Of a DNA stretch of 64,000 nucleotides, positions 17,286 to 25,269 are shown one piece after another. Every line of letters begins with the position of its first letter. Position 1 is the stretch's first letter. Both the position numbers and the translations under genes were made by a program. Below the pieces are notes generated by a model. It did no database searches and was not told the origin of the DNA. It was given only the letters and a program-made list of their open reading frames with translations. Origin of the DNA: Hyphomonas sediminis (GTDB lineage Bacteria > Pseudomonadota > Alphaproteobacteria > Caulobacterales > Hyphomonadaceae); the NCBI RefSeq assembly GCF_019679475.1, contig NZ_JAIEZP010000001.1, forward strand, positions 2,232,001 to 2,296,000. Reading direction: 5' to 3'.

Positions 17286-17336
17286 GGCAGCAGAAACCCG
17301 CTTTCCCTAGGGAAACAGGAGCGCGATTCTGCTGCC
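17286..17336. repeat. nested inverted repeat downstream of the reductase
   Basis: A 10-bp outer arm pair (GGCAGCAGAA at 17286-17295 and TTCTGCTGCC at 17327-17336) encloses a perfect 14-bp palindrome (TTTCCC-TA-GGGAAA, 17302-17315). There is no T-run, so it is not a classical terminator. It could be an mRNA-stabilising structure or a protein site in the 169-bp gap before the monooxygenase gene. Confidence 0.55.
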
Positions 17337-17447
17337 GCTTCCGCCGGGTGAAGCCTTCCAAACCGGCATTTGCCTGTGCCATGTCTCTCTGGTGAAACAA
17401 GATCGCCGCCCGGCGTCCGTCCGGGGTGCACAGAAAAGGGGAGTGAC

Positions 17448-18419
17448 ATGGCTCAATTCAAAACCCGCCTGACCGAGATGTTCGGTGTTGAAACGCCGAT
17501 CTGTATGGGCGGCATGACCGGCGTTGGGTATGGCGAACTCGTCGCCGCTGTCGCCAATGCCGGCGCGCTCGGCTTCATCACCGCACACATGTTCAAGTCC
17601 GGCGAGGAGCTCCTCGCTGAGATCGAGAAAACCAAGAAGCTCACCGACAAGCCGTTTGGCGTGAACCTGACGCTCCTGCCGTCGATCAACCCGATCCCTT
17701 ATGACGAGTATCGCGAAGCCATCATCCATTCCGGCATCAAGATCGTCGAAACCGCTGGCCGCGCGCCCACTGATCACCTGCCGCGCTTCAAGGAGCATGG
17801 CGTCAAGGTCATCCATAAATGCACCTCGGTCCGCCACGCCGTTTCCGCCGTCAAAAAGGGCGTCGATGTCATCTCCATCGACGGCTTCGAATGCGCCGGT
17901 CACCCCGGTGAGGATGATGTCGGTCTGATCGTCCTTCTGCCCGCCACCGTCGATGCGGTCGACGTGCCAGTCATCGCCTCGGGCGGTATGGCTGACGGCC
18001 GCGGCCTGGCCGCCGCGATCGCGCTTGGTGCTGACGGCGTGAACATGGGCACCCGCTTCTGCGCCACCGTCGAAGCAACGATCCATGAGAATGTGAAAAA
18101 GAAGATCGTCGAGAACACCGAACTCGATACCGTCCTCGTCGGTCGCTCGCTGCGCAACACCGCCCGCGTCGCCAAGAACGACGTTTCAACTCAGGTCGCT
18201 GAAATCCAGAAAGACCCGACCAAAACCTTCGCCGACGTGAAAGAGTTGATGGCCGGCGTGCGCGGTCGTGAAAACGTCCTGCGCGATGGCGACACCGATG
18301 GCGGCATCTGGACCTCGGGGCAGAGCCAGGCACTTATCCACGATATCCCGACCTGCAAGGATCTCGTTTCCAACATCATGAAGCAATTCGAGGAGGCGCG
18401 CGCCAAGCTCGCGCGCTGA
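17448..18419 (+). CDS. nitronate monooxygenase family FMN enzyme
   Basis: A 323-residue TIM-barrel flavoenzyme of the nitronate monooxygenase/2-nitropropane dioxygenase family. Typical stretches are TPICMGGMTGVGYGELVAAVANAGALGFI at the N-terminus, DGFECAGHPGEDDVG around the active-site region (about 145-160), PVIASGGMADGRG (phosphate-binding) and GADGVNMGTRFCAT. The family oxidises nitronates such as propionate 3-nitronate; members near lipid genes may act on other substrates. The start at 17448 (MAQFKTRL) follows GGGAGTG; the frame extends 26 codons upstream without support. It stands alone between an inverted repeat and a terminator. Confidence 0.92.
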   Translation: MAQFKTRLTEMFGVETPICMGGMTGVGYGELVAAVANAGALGFITAHMFKSGEELLAEIEKTKKLTDKPFGVNLTLLPSINPIPYDEYREAIIHSGIKIVETAGRAPTDHLPRFKEHGVKVIHKCTSVRHAVSAVKKGVDVISIDGFECAGHPGEDDVGLIVLLPATVDAVDVPVIASGGMADGRGLAAAIALGADGVNMGTRFCATVEATIHENVKKKIVENTELDTVLVGRSLRNTARVAKNDVSTQVAEIQKDPTKTFADVKELMAGVRGRENVLRDGDTDGGIWTSGQSQALIHDIPTCKDLVSNIMKQFEEARAKLAR

Positions 18420-18450
18420 TCCGCAGAGGGCTTTGCCCTCTCACCTCAAG

Positions 18451-18485
18451 GCCGGGCCGCGTCATGCGCTGCCCGGCTTTTCTTT
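18451..18485 (+). terminator. terminator of the nitronate monooxygenase gene
   Basis: GCCGGGC (18451-18457) pairs with GCCCGGC (18471-18477), followed by TTTTCTTT. A smaller GAGGGC/GCCCTC hairpin precedes it at 18425-18439. Confidence 0.8.
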
Positions 18486-18585
18486 GCACGGAAGTGGACC
18501 GAATTGTCCCTGAAGTGACCCAAAGTGTCGCTAAAAGTATCCGTTCGGCCTCAAAAAGACACAGAATGACACGGTAAGTACGCGA

Positions 18586-18613
18586 ACTTGCCGGGGCCGG
18601 GACCCCGGCAAGT
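18586..18613 (-). terminator. strong hairpin after the superoxide dismutase gene
   Basis: ACTTGCCGGGG pairs with CCCCGGCAAGT across a short loop, 10 bp beyond the sodA stop on the minus strand. The following sequence (read on the minus strand) is not a clean T-run, so termination efficiency is uncertain. Confidence 0.6.
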
Positions 18614-18622
18614 CCTCACGGA

Positions 18623-19354
18623 TTACTTCGCGGATTCGTAAAGCGCGTTCACTTCGTTCCAGTTCACGACATCCCACCAGCTCTTGAGATAGTCGGCGCG
18701 GCGGTTCTGATAACGCAGGTAATAGGCGTGCTCCCAAACATCGACGGCGAGCACGGGTTTGCCCTGTACCGCAGCCACATCCATCAACGGATTGTCCTGG
18801 TTCGGGGTAGAGGTGATTTTCAGCCCTTCATCCGTCACCACCAGCCAGGCCCAGCCGGAGCCGAACTGGCTCGTTGCCGCAGCATTGAACGCAGCCTTGA
18901 AATCGTCCAGCGAGCCGAAGGTGGCTTCGATGTCCGCCAGCAGGTCCGCAGAAGGCTCACCGCCCTGGCCGGCCGGCGCCATCAGCTTCCAGAAAAGCGA
19001 GTGATTCCAATGGCCGCCGCCATTATTGCGGATCGCCGGGGAAAGGGTCGACACTTTTGCCAGCAGTTCTTCCAGCGGCTGAGCGCCAAGTGCCGGATCG
19101 GCAGACAGCGCCTTGTTGAGATTGGTCACGTAGCCGGCATGGTGCTTGCCGTGATGGATTTCCATGGTCTGCGCATCAACGGCGCCTTCCAGCGCGTCGT
19201 AAGCGTAGGGCAGGTCGGGAAGGGTGTAGGTGATGACAGCCGGCGCGGTTTCTGTAGCGGTGGCTGCAGGTTCGCTCGCCTGGGCAGTGGTTCCCATGCT
19301 GGTGCAGGCAACCGCACCCAGCGCCGCGGTGGCGACTAGAAATGTTCTAAACAT
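18623..19354 (-). CDS. sodA: exported Mn-type superoxide dismutase (lipoprotein)
   Basis: A 243-residue Fe/Mn-family superoxide dismutase with an N-terminal export signal and a probable lipobox (LGAVACTS), then a Thr/Ala-rich linker and the catalytic domain ([15 protein letters not shown]). Metal ligands are in [24 protein letters not shown] and [13 protein letters not shown]. The GGGH-NHSLFW and NQDNPLM signatures are those of the manganese type rather than the iron type (which has AAQ-NHTFYW). GGGAG stands 7 nt before the ATG at 19354; a longer frame starts at 19384. It lies downstream of an ArsR gene and of a transporter with a manganese riboswitch on the same strand, which fits a manganese-dependent periplasmic enzyme. 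Confidence 0.92.
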   Translation of the reverse strand: MFRTFLVATAALGAVACTSMGTTAQASEPAATATETAPAVITYTLPDLPYAYDALEGAVDAQTMEIHHGKHHAGYVTNLNKALSADPALGAQPLEELLAKVSTLSPAIRNNGGGHWNHSLFWKLMAPAGQGGEPSADLLADIEATFGSLDDFKAAFNAAATSQFGSGWAWLVVTDEGLKITSTPNQDNPLMDVAAVQGKPVLAVDVWEHAYYLRYQNRRADYLKSWWDVVNWNEVNALYESAK

Positions 19355-19564
19355 AATATTCTCCCTGATCTGAAGATGGTTCATGAATCCGGTTCGGCAT
19401 GAGACACATGCGCTTCACCCATATGGAACCTGCGCTGGCGCAGGTCACGGACGAATATGTCTGGTGTCAGTGTGTAGTCAGTTTGAACGGCTTTGGGGCA
19501 CATCAGTGCCCGATTGTGAGCATCACTCACGCCTTTGTGATGGAGCCATCGCTTGGCCGCCCGA

Positions 19565-19888
19565 TCACTTCTTTCCGTAGAAATCGCACAGGGTATCGAT
19601 CAGCGACTGCGCGATACCTTGCTTGCAACGATAGTAGATCGTCTGCGCGTCACGGCGGCTTTCCACGAGGCCAGCGGAGCGCAGTTTTGCCAGGTGCTGG
19701 GAAACAGCCGATTGAGACTGGCCGGTCATCTCGGCGAGCTGGTTCACTGGTTGCTCACCTTCACTGAGGGCACACATGATCTTCAGCCGTGTTTCGCTCG
19801 CCATAGCTTTAAGAACGGCCGCGGCTTCATGAACGCGTTCCGTGACAACCGCCACGCTGGGCGCGTTTTTGCGTCGTGCGAGGGGCAT
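19565..19888 (-). CDS. ArsR/SmtB-family transcriptional regulator
   Basis: A 107-residue winged-helix repressor. The core is LKAMASETRLKIMCALSEGEQPVNQLAEMTGQSQSAVSQHLAKLRSAGLVESRRDAQTIYYR. It lacks the ELCVC metal-binding motif. It has Cys39 (in KIMC) and Cys101 near the C-terminus, spaced somewhat like the reactive pair of BigR/SqrR persulfide sensors, and another Cys at 88. It could therefore sense sulfane sulfur or a metal. The start chosen is the ATG at 19888; the frame is open much further upstream but that part overlaps the transporter gene antisense-free and has no protein character. It lies between the Mn-type transporter and sodA on the same strand. Confidence 0.85.
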   Translation of the reverse strand: MPLARRKNAPSVAVVTERVHEAAAVLKAMASETRLKIMCALSEGEQPVNQLAEMTGQSQSAVSQHLAKLRSAGLVESRRDAQTIYYRCKQGIAQSLIDTLCDFYGKK

Positions 19889-19983
19889 TCGGGGCAAGTC
19901 TCCATGGAACGGGGCAGAAACGAGTGCGCTGGACGAGGTGGGGCTCTTTGCCCTGCCTGTCCAGCCTGCCTGCGGAAGAAAAC

Positions 19984-20553
19984 TCAGAGATAACCGGCAG
20001 TTTGCGCAGCCAGCCACACCCCAATCACAATAAAGAGCAGTGCTGCCAGCATACGCACCACATTCAGCGGCACACGGCGGATCAGCTCGTTCCCGAGGAA
20101 CACTGCCGGCACATTGGCGAGCATCATGCCCAGCGTGGTGCCCATGGTGACCATGATCAGGTCGTTGAAGCGCGCGCTGAGCGCAACAGTCGCCAGTTGT
20201 GTCTTGTCGCCCATTTCCACCAGGAAGAAAGCGATGACGGTTGTAACAAACGCGCCAAACCGCGCGGGTTTGTCTTCCACATCGTCCAACTTGTCCGGGA
20301 TCAGGGTCCAAAGGCCCATTGCCACAAACGAAGCGGCGATCAGATAGCGGAACCAGTCTCCTTCCAGGAAGGCAGCGGCCTGCGCGCCGATGAAGGCGGC
20401 CAGGAAATGGTTTGCAATCGTTGCAACGAAAATGCCGAAGATGATCGGCAGTGGCCGTTTGAACCGGGTGGCCAGCACGATGGCCAGAAGCTGTGTCTTG
20501 TCGCCGATTTCGGCGAGTGCGACCACGGCGGTAGAGGTCAGTAAGGCTTCCAA
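19984..20553 (-). CDS. TMEM165/GDT1 (UPF0016) family manganese transporter
   Basis: A ~189-residue integral membrane protein with the two diagnostic repeats of the family: EIGDKTQLLAI (N-terminal half) and EMGDKTQLATV (C-terminal half), each in a three-helix block. Family members (MneA, Gdt1, TMEM165) export Mn2+ or Ca2+ from the cytoplasm. The first in-frame ATG would be far upstream inside the leader; TTG at 20551-20553 with GGAG 10 nt before it is the likely start (LEALLTSTAVVALAEIGDKTQ). A yybP-ykoY manganese riboswitch lies 80 nt upstream, which supports Mn2+ as the substrate. Confidence 0.9.
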   Translation of the reverse strand: MEALLTSTAVVALAEIGDKTQLLAIVLATRFKRPLPIIFGIFVATIANHFLAAFIGAQAAAFLEGDWFRYLIAASFVAMGLWTLIPDKLDDVEDKPARFGAFVTTVIAFFLVEMGDKTQLATVALSARFNDLIMVTMGTTLGMMLANVPAVFLGNELIRRVPLNVVRMLAALLFIVIGVWLAAQTAGYL

Positions 20554-20632
20554 GATAATAGTCTCCAGGCCGGGCGTGTGCGTGAGTCCAACGACATCAC
20601 ATCCTGGCCCGGCATGGCAGGATGCAACGTCA

Positions 20633-20737
20633 TTGGTCTCGCCCGAACGGTAAAACCGTCCCTTCCGCACCATGGCCTCTCGACCAAGTATGTTGACACG
20701 GAAGCCCACCTTTCGGCGGCTGGCTACTCCCCAGATG
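20633..20737 (-). promoter_or_regulatory. yybP-ykoY manganese riboswitch
   Basis: On the minus strand the leader contains, in order, GGGGAGTAGCC, a variable GC arm, GTCAACATAC, a hairpin (GGGACGGTTTTACCGTTC) and CGAGACC. These are the conserved elements of the yybP-ykoY Mn2+ aptamer. The transporter gene it precedes is of a family commonly controlled by it. Between aptamer and gene a GCATCCTG/CAGGATGT hairpin whose loop (GCCGGGC) can pair with GCCCGGC next to the ribosome site may be the expression platform. Confidence 0.88.
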
Positions 20738-20877
20738 ACCCGCGCTGCTTAACCGGGAACGGCGCGATGGGCAAGGGCTGAGCCAAATGAGGAAAGCTTT
20801 GCCGCTTGAGCTGGTTTTGCTGTCCTGTCAGGGAAGGATCAGGGAATCGCGGGAAATGTCTCTGCGAGACTCGACAA

Positions 20878-20910
20878 AGCACAAAAAGTTATAAAATAAC
20901 ATTTTGTGCT
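20878..20910 (+). promoter_or_regulatory. Zur-like operator dyad
   Basis: A 33-bp inverted repeat: 15-bp arms AGCACAAAAAGTTAT and ATAACATTTTGTGCT around AAA, with one arm mismatch. The core GTTAT-AAA-ATAAC closely resembles the known zinc-regulator (Zur) box GTTATANTATAAC. It lies 19 nt before the DUF3299 start codon, overlapping where the promoter or leader should be. Confidence 0.65.
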
Positions 20911-20928
20911 GATCCGGAGAATGCTTTG

Positions 20929-21639
20929 ATGATGAAGACCCTGGCCGCTGGCGTCGTGGTGCTCCTGTTGGTGGCTTGTGGAAGTCCAGCGCCGGCTGAC
21001 GAAGATGACTCTATGGCGCCGCCGCCAATGCCGGAAGGGGCCGTATCCGAGACTTTCGATCGGCCCAGCCCATCTGGTTATGTCGATGAGAGCGCGGTTG
21101 CCTCTGCGCCGATTGGGGAAAACGGCTATTGGGGCGTCAAGGAAGGCGAGGCGCTGCCGATCATCTGGGATGACCTTATGCCTATCGGCGGCGGCGAGGC
21201 GCTCGAGCAGGAATATGCCGATTTCTACAAGACGCTTGAGGCGCGTTATAGCTCAGCAGGCGCCAGCGAAGGCTATCAAATGATCGAAGAAGGCTCCGAT
21301 CTCGACTACATGCCGCAGCTTGGGGGATTTGAAACCGTTGCTGAGCTTGACGGGAAACTCATCCGTATACCCGGATACGTTGTGCCGTTCGATTTCAACC
21401 TCGAGAAAAAGCAGGCGAGTTTTCTATTCGCTCCTTATATGGGGGCCTGTATCCACACGCCGCCACCACCGCCGAACCAGATCATATATGTTGAAGCGGA
21501 CCCGGCGGTGAAAATTGATGACATGTGGGTCGCCTACTGGCTGGAAGGCACGCTGACGGCTGAGAAAGAAGAGACCGATCTGGCGGCAACCGCCTACAGG
21601 CTGACGCTCACAAAGATCGAGCCATATTTCGTGCCATAG
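20929..21639 (+). CDS. DUF3299 lipoprotein, probably zinc-regulated
   Basis: A 236-residue lipoprotein (LLLVACGSPAP) with a Pro-rich linker and a C-terminal DUF3299 domain: LDGKLIRIPGYVVPFDFN, ASFLFAPYMGACIHTPPPPPNQIIYVEA and WVAYWLEGTLTAEKEETDLAATAYRLTL. The conserved Cys-x-His in GACIHTPPP is typical. The biochemical role is not established; DUF3299 proteins are recurrently found with zinc-uptake genes. The Zur-like dyad just upstream agrees with a zinc link. GGAGA lies 8 nt before the ATG at 20929; the frame extends upstream through the operator, which argues against the longer form. Confidence 0.85.
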   Translation: MMKTLAAGVVVLLLVACGSPAPADEDDSMAPPPMPEGAVSETFDRPSPSGYVDESAVASAPIGENGYWGVKEGEALPIIWDDLMPIGGGEALEQEYADFYKTLEARYSSAGASEGYQMIEEGSDLDYMPQLGGFETVAELDGKLIRIPGYVVPFDFNLEKKQASFLFAPYMGACIHTPPPPPNQIIYVEADPAVKIDDMWVAYWLEGTLTAEKEETDLAATAYRLTLTKIEPYFVP

Positions 21640-21759
21640 CGAGCACAATTTCATGACCCGAAATTACATCGTATTGCGCCTTTGATTGAGAAGGGCGCTC
21701 ATGCCCGGCATTGGCCTGCGGAGGTTTGGGTATCCCGTGGGCCGGACTGGAGGAAATCA

Positions 21760-22188
21760 ATGTTGCGCGCACTCATCGTTTCACCCCTGCTGATTATTCC
21801 AATTTTTCTCTACATGATGATCGCTTTGACCGCTGGAGACGGCGGCACTCAGGCGCGTCTTGCGGGTAATATGTTGAGCGTGCCGATGATGAGCGGAGGG
21901 CGGTGGCTCTTCTCGCTGGGCGACTTCGTGCTGCTGGTAGGGCTTATATTCCTTTTTATCGAGATCCTGAAAGCGGCGCGAACAAAGAGCGATGCGATCG
22001 TCAATCACTCGCTCTCGATGGTATTGCTTTTGGTTTGCGTTATCGCCTTTCTGGCGTTTCCCGGGTTCGGAACATCTGTGTTTTTCCTGCTGATGGTGAT
22101 GACATTGCTCGATGTCGTCGCCGGGCCAATCGTCAGCATCGTCGCGGCGCGCCGGGATTTCGGACTGGGTGACCAAATCGGCGGTTAG
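21760..22188 (+). CDS. small integral membrane protein, unknown function
   Basis: A 142-residue protein with about four hydrophobic helices (LIVSPLLIIPIFLYMMIAL, LFSLGDFVLLVGLIFLFIEIL, SLSMVLLLVCVIAFLAFPG, VFFLLMVMTLLDVVAGPIVSIV). There is no family I recognise. GGAGGAAATCA directly precedes the ATG at 21760; the frame is open 26 codons further up without a start signal. It is convergent with the kinase gene, with only 5 bp between stops. Confidence 0.75.
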   Translation: MLRALIVSPLLIIPIFLYMMIALTAGDGGTQARLAGNMLSVPMMSGGRWLFSLGDFVLLVGLIFLFIEILKAARTKSDAIVNHSLSMVLLLVCVIAFLAFPGFGTSVFFLLMVMTLLDVVAGPIVSIVAARRDFGLGDQIGG

Positions 22189-22193
22189 GGCAG

Positions 22194-24572
22194 TTAGTTG
22201 CCGCACTCGACATTCAGCAGAGCATGGATGTCGTCGGGGTCCCATCCAGCGTTCTCGTCGGCGAGCAGGGCCTTCATATCCATGACCGTCTGCGCTTCAC
22301 GGATGCGGGCGCAGGACCAGGACTTCGTTGGGTCTGCGGCATCAAGTTCTACGCCGTGGGAGAGAACGTTCAGCATCCTGAATAGGTAAAACGTGTCAGT
22401 TGGATGTTCCCGGATATAAGGAACGAGCAACGCCCCGGCTTCCTCAAGGGCGGTTTCGGCGGCCGGTTGATTGCCGGAGAAATGTTCCGCCGTTGCAAGC
22501 TTTTGCAGCATGGAAGAAACCCCTTCCGGGCCGCCCATGTCTTCGGGGTTTTCCGCCATCAATGCCCGAGCCATCTCCAAAGCCTTGAGGGCGGCTTCTC
22601 GGCTTGCTGGCATGTTTCCGGCTAAGCGCGACGCTGTCGCGAGTTCGCCATACGCGACCATCAGCTGAGTCTTGAAGTAATAGTTGTCAGGTCGCTCAGC
22701 GAGCTGCTCAGATCTTAGGGTGATTGCTGTGTTGAGAGGCTCCAGAGCCTCTGCGCCACGTTCCGCCTGAATGAGCAACATGGCCTCCTGGCTGGCGAAA
22801 TAGGCCTGCATCTCCACGCCGCTGCCGATGCGCTCGGTCATTTCCGGAGTGAGCTCCGTGCGCCACTGACGAACCTTTTCGAGAGCTTCGTCGACTTTGC
22901 CTTCGGCATCCAGCAATTGGAGTTCATCTGTCCGGATGCTCCAGAAATGGCGAAGGATCGGGCGTTCACCTTCCGCCCCAAGCGTCAGGCCTTCTTCTGC
23001 AAGGTTTCGTGCGCGGTCATTTGCGGCATGCGCGGCCACAAGATCATTCTTGTGATAGTAATTCTGCATGGTCAGCATACGTTCGACCATCAATAGCTCG
23101 GCAATCGCGGTCTTGTCGGTGGGATTGCGCTGAAGCGCTTCTTGCAGCGTCTTCTGGGCGTCGAGAAACAACTGCATCGACAGTTCATTTTCGCCAAGGT
23201 TGGCGATGCCGACGCCGCCATAGAGGTCTGCGAGACGCGATGTGATGATGCCTACTTCCACGAGGACGTCATCGGGCGCGTCTTCGTCTAGCTGCAACCC
23301 GGTGATGTAGTCCTTCACCACGCCGGCAAGTGACTTGCGGGCATCCAGTGATCCGGAAAGCTTCTCCGCTTCGTCGTAAACGTCGAATACCAGTGTCCGG
23401 CTCAGCTCGCGGGCTTGCGTGAACCGGTTATTGGCAACGGCAAGCGCTGCCTCGGCGCGATTATACTGGGCGACTGTCGTCGCCAAAGCCGCGGAGAGGC
23501 CAACAATGACGGCGATCAGTGACAGGACAGCAACACGGTGACGGCTGATGAATTTGCCCATGCGGTAAGTACGGGATCCGGCAAAGGCGGCGACGGGCTT
23601 GCGGCTGCGGTAGTTGGTTATGTCTTCGTTCAATGCGTCGACAGATGCGTACCGCTCGTCTGGCGTAGCGGCAGAAGCGCAATTGATAATGGCGTTCAGC
23701 TCCGCATTGCGTTCCGGGTGTTTGACCAGATCACCAAGGAGTTTGCCGAGAGAGAAGATATCGGACAGCGTGTTCGCTGCGGCGCCGCGCTCGCGTTCCG
23801 GCGCGGCGTAGCCCGGCGTATAGCTCATGGAGCTCTTTTCAGCGCCGCTTCGGGCGGAAGATGTGGGCGATGGGTCGGTAGACTTGGAAATGCCGAAATC
23901 GATCAGCTTTACCAATCCGTCCTGATTGACTAGTACGTTTGAGGGGGTGATGTCGCGGTGGATGATCAGGTTCTGGTGGGCGAACTGGACGGCGTTGCAA
24001 AGGTCCTGGAACAGATCAAGCCGTTGTTCCAGAGATGCGCCCGTGCGGTCCGCCCATGAGAGGATCGGCTCGCCGTTCACGAACTCCATAATCATATAAG
24101 GCGAGCCGTTCTCCATCTCCCCGCCATCATAGAGGCGCGCGATATTGGGATGGTTCAAGGTCGCAAGAATCTGGCGTTCGCGTTCAAACCTGTCGATCAG
24201 GGCTTCGGAGAGCACTCCTGGCCGGATGATCTTGATCGCGACAGTGTGCTCGAAGTTTCCGCTATCGCGCTCGCCTTTGTAAACGGCGCCCATGCCGCCT
24301 TGGCCGATGATCTCGGTGATGCGATAGGCGCCCACGCGCTCCGGCGCATCCGGCTCAACAGTATCGTGTCTGGCGCCGCCAGTCTTCAGCGCGCCGGGAA
24401 ATGCGCGTTCCGCTTCCAATAGGCTGAGGACGCGCTTCTCCAGAATTTCATTGCCGGCGCATTGTTCCCGGACCCAGGTCGCGCGCTGATCGGACGGCAT
24501 GTCGAGGGCTTGCGATAGAATTTCCAGTGCAAAGCGGTCAATCGATCCGGTGTTCATCCTGTCTCGCTTCAT
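22194..24572 (-). CDS. membrane Ser/Thr protein kinase with TPR-like C-terminal half
   Basis: A 792-residue kinase of the PknB type. The kinase domain (about 83-335) has the P-loop GQGGMGAVYKG, VAIK (K114), the catalytic loop HRDITPSN (205-212; Thr where HRDLKPEN has Lys), DFG (225-227) and a YAAPER activation segment. One membrane helix (about 347-368) follows, then ~420 residues of helical, TPR-like repeats. It is encoded behind, and overlapping by 35 bp, an ECF sigma gene. This pairing is known from the EcfP-PknT and EcfK-PknS systems, where the kinase activates the sigma factor by phosphorylation. A start at 24557 (MNTGSIDRF) is equally possible. Kinase topology puts the helical repeats outside the cytoplasm, where they could sense a signal. 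Confidence 0.92.
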   Translation of the reverse strand: MKRDRMNTGSIDRFALEILSQALDMPSDQRATWVREQCAGNEILEKRVLSLLEAERAFPGALKTGGARHDTVEPDAPERVGAYRITEIIGQGGMGAVYKGERDSGNFEHTVAIKIIRPGVLSEALIDRFERERQILATLNHPNIARLYDGGEMENGSPYMIMEFVNGEPILSWADRTGASLEQRLDLFQDLCNAVQFAHQNLIIHRDITPSNVLVNQDGLVKLIDFGISKSTDPSPTSSARSGAEKSSMSYTPGYAAPERERGAAANTLSDIFSLGKLLGDLVKHPERNAELNAIINCASAATPDERYASVDALNEDITNYRSRKPVAAFAGSRTYRMGKFISRHRVAVLSLIAVIVGLSAALATTVAQYNRAEAALAVANNRFTQARELSRTLVFDVYDEAEKLSGSLDARKSLAGVVKDYITGLQLDEDAPDDVLVEVGIITSRLADLYGGVGIANLGENELSMQLFLDAQKTLQEALQRNPTDKTAIAELLMVERMLTMQNYYHKNDLVAAHAANDRARNLAEEGLTLGAEGERPILRHFWSIRTDELQLLDAEGKVDEALEKVRQWRTELTPEMTERIGSGVEMQAYFASQEAMLLIQAERGAEALEPLNTAITLRSEQLAERPDNYYFKTQLMVAYGELATASRLAGNMPASREAALKALEMARALMAENPEDMGGPEGVSSMLQKLATAEHFSGNQPAAETALEEAGALLVPYIREHPTDTFYLFRMLNVLSHGVELDAADPTKSWSCARIREAQTVMDMKALLADENAGWDPDDIHALLNVECGN

Positions 24573-25122
24573 TGAGGCAATCGAGCAGCCAGGCGCGTGC
24601 AGCGCGCCAGCTTCGTTTCACCGTGGCTTCCGAAACGCCTTTAATCTCGGCGATCTCCTCGAGGGTCATGCCGCCAAAGTAACGCAGCTCGACGATTTCG
24701 GCTTTCTCTTCATCGATGACGTTGAGCCGGATCAGGGCCTTTTCCAGGACGTCCATTTCTATACGGTCCGCGCGGCCATCTCCGAGGCGCGACACCAGGG
24801 TCACTTTCTGATGTTGGCGTTTGTCAGAGCGTTTCTTTCTGGCGTGATCGATCAGCACCCGGCGCATTGCGCGTGCAGCCAGCGCCAGGAAATGAACCTT
24901 GTCGGACCACTCAATCTGATCCACCCGCATCAGGCGAATAACGGCCTCATTGACCAGGTCGCTCGTTGACAGGGACAGGTTCCGCTCGGAGCGGATAAGC
25001 CCGGCCGAAATTTGGCGAAGCTCGGAATAAAGTTCGGTGAACAGCCGGTCGCGCGCGACCATGTCGCCCGCCCGCCAAGCATCCAGAAGCTGCTTTGTAG
25101 ATCTGTCACACGGTTGGCTCAT
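24538..25122 (-). CDS. ECF sigma factor of the kinase-activated (ECF43-like, TIGR02999) type
   Basis: A 194-residue sigma factor. Region 2 includes LFTELYSELRQISAG and NLSLSTSDLVNEAVIRLM, and region 4 EKAEIVELRYFGGMTLEEIAEIKGVSEATVKRSWRAARAWL. Where ordinary ECF factors have the acidic DAED motif of region 2.2, this one has S52-T53-S54-D. That is the feature of EcfP/EcfK, in which phosphorylation of the threonine supplies the missing negative charge. The next gene is a Ser/Thr kinase. GGGAGGTGGC stands right before the ATG at 25122; the frame is open to 25173. The gene pair is divergent from the five-gene zinc-ribbon operon, its likely target. Confidence 0.9.
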   Translation of the reverse strand: MSQPCDRSTKQLLDAWRAGDMVARDRLFTELYSELRQISAGLIRSERNLSLSTSDLVNEAVIRLMRVDQIEWSDKVHFLALAARAMRRVLIDHARKKRSDKRQHQKVTLVSRLGDGRADRIEMDVLEKALIRLNVIDEEKAEIVELRYFGGMTLEEIAEIKGVSEATVKRSWRAARAWLLDCLNEARQDEHRID

Positions 25123-25269
25123 TGCCACCTCCCGATGCGAACCTGTCGCAAAAAGCATGCCGCGACAAGGCATCAGGGCTGCTCAAAAATAATTTTCAAT
25201 CCGTGTGACCGGAAATCCCTCGTTCCTGCGCCTTCATCTTCAGAGCCGGTTTAATTGAAGGCGTACCCC
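25123..25269. promoter_or_regulatory. divergent promoter region between sigma gene and zinc-ribbon operon
   Basis: 147 bp that must hold both promoters. Visible elements are an inverted repeat TGTCGC-N12-GCGACA (25144-25167) and an AT-rich patch (25182-25199). The segment GTGACC...CGTT (about 25205-25222) has an ECF-promoter-like look on the plus strand, but the consensus for this sigma type is not something I can confirm. Confidence 0.4.
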
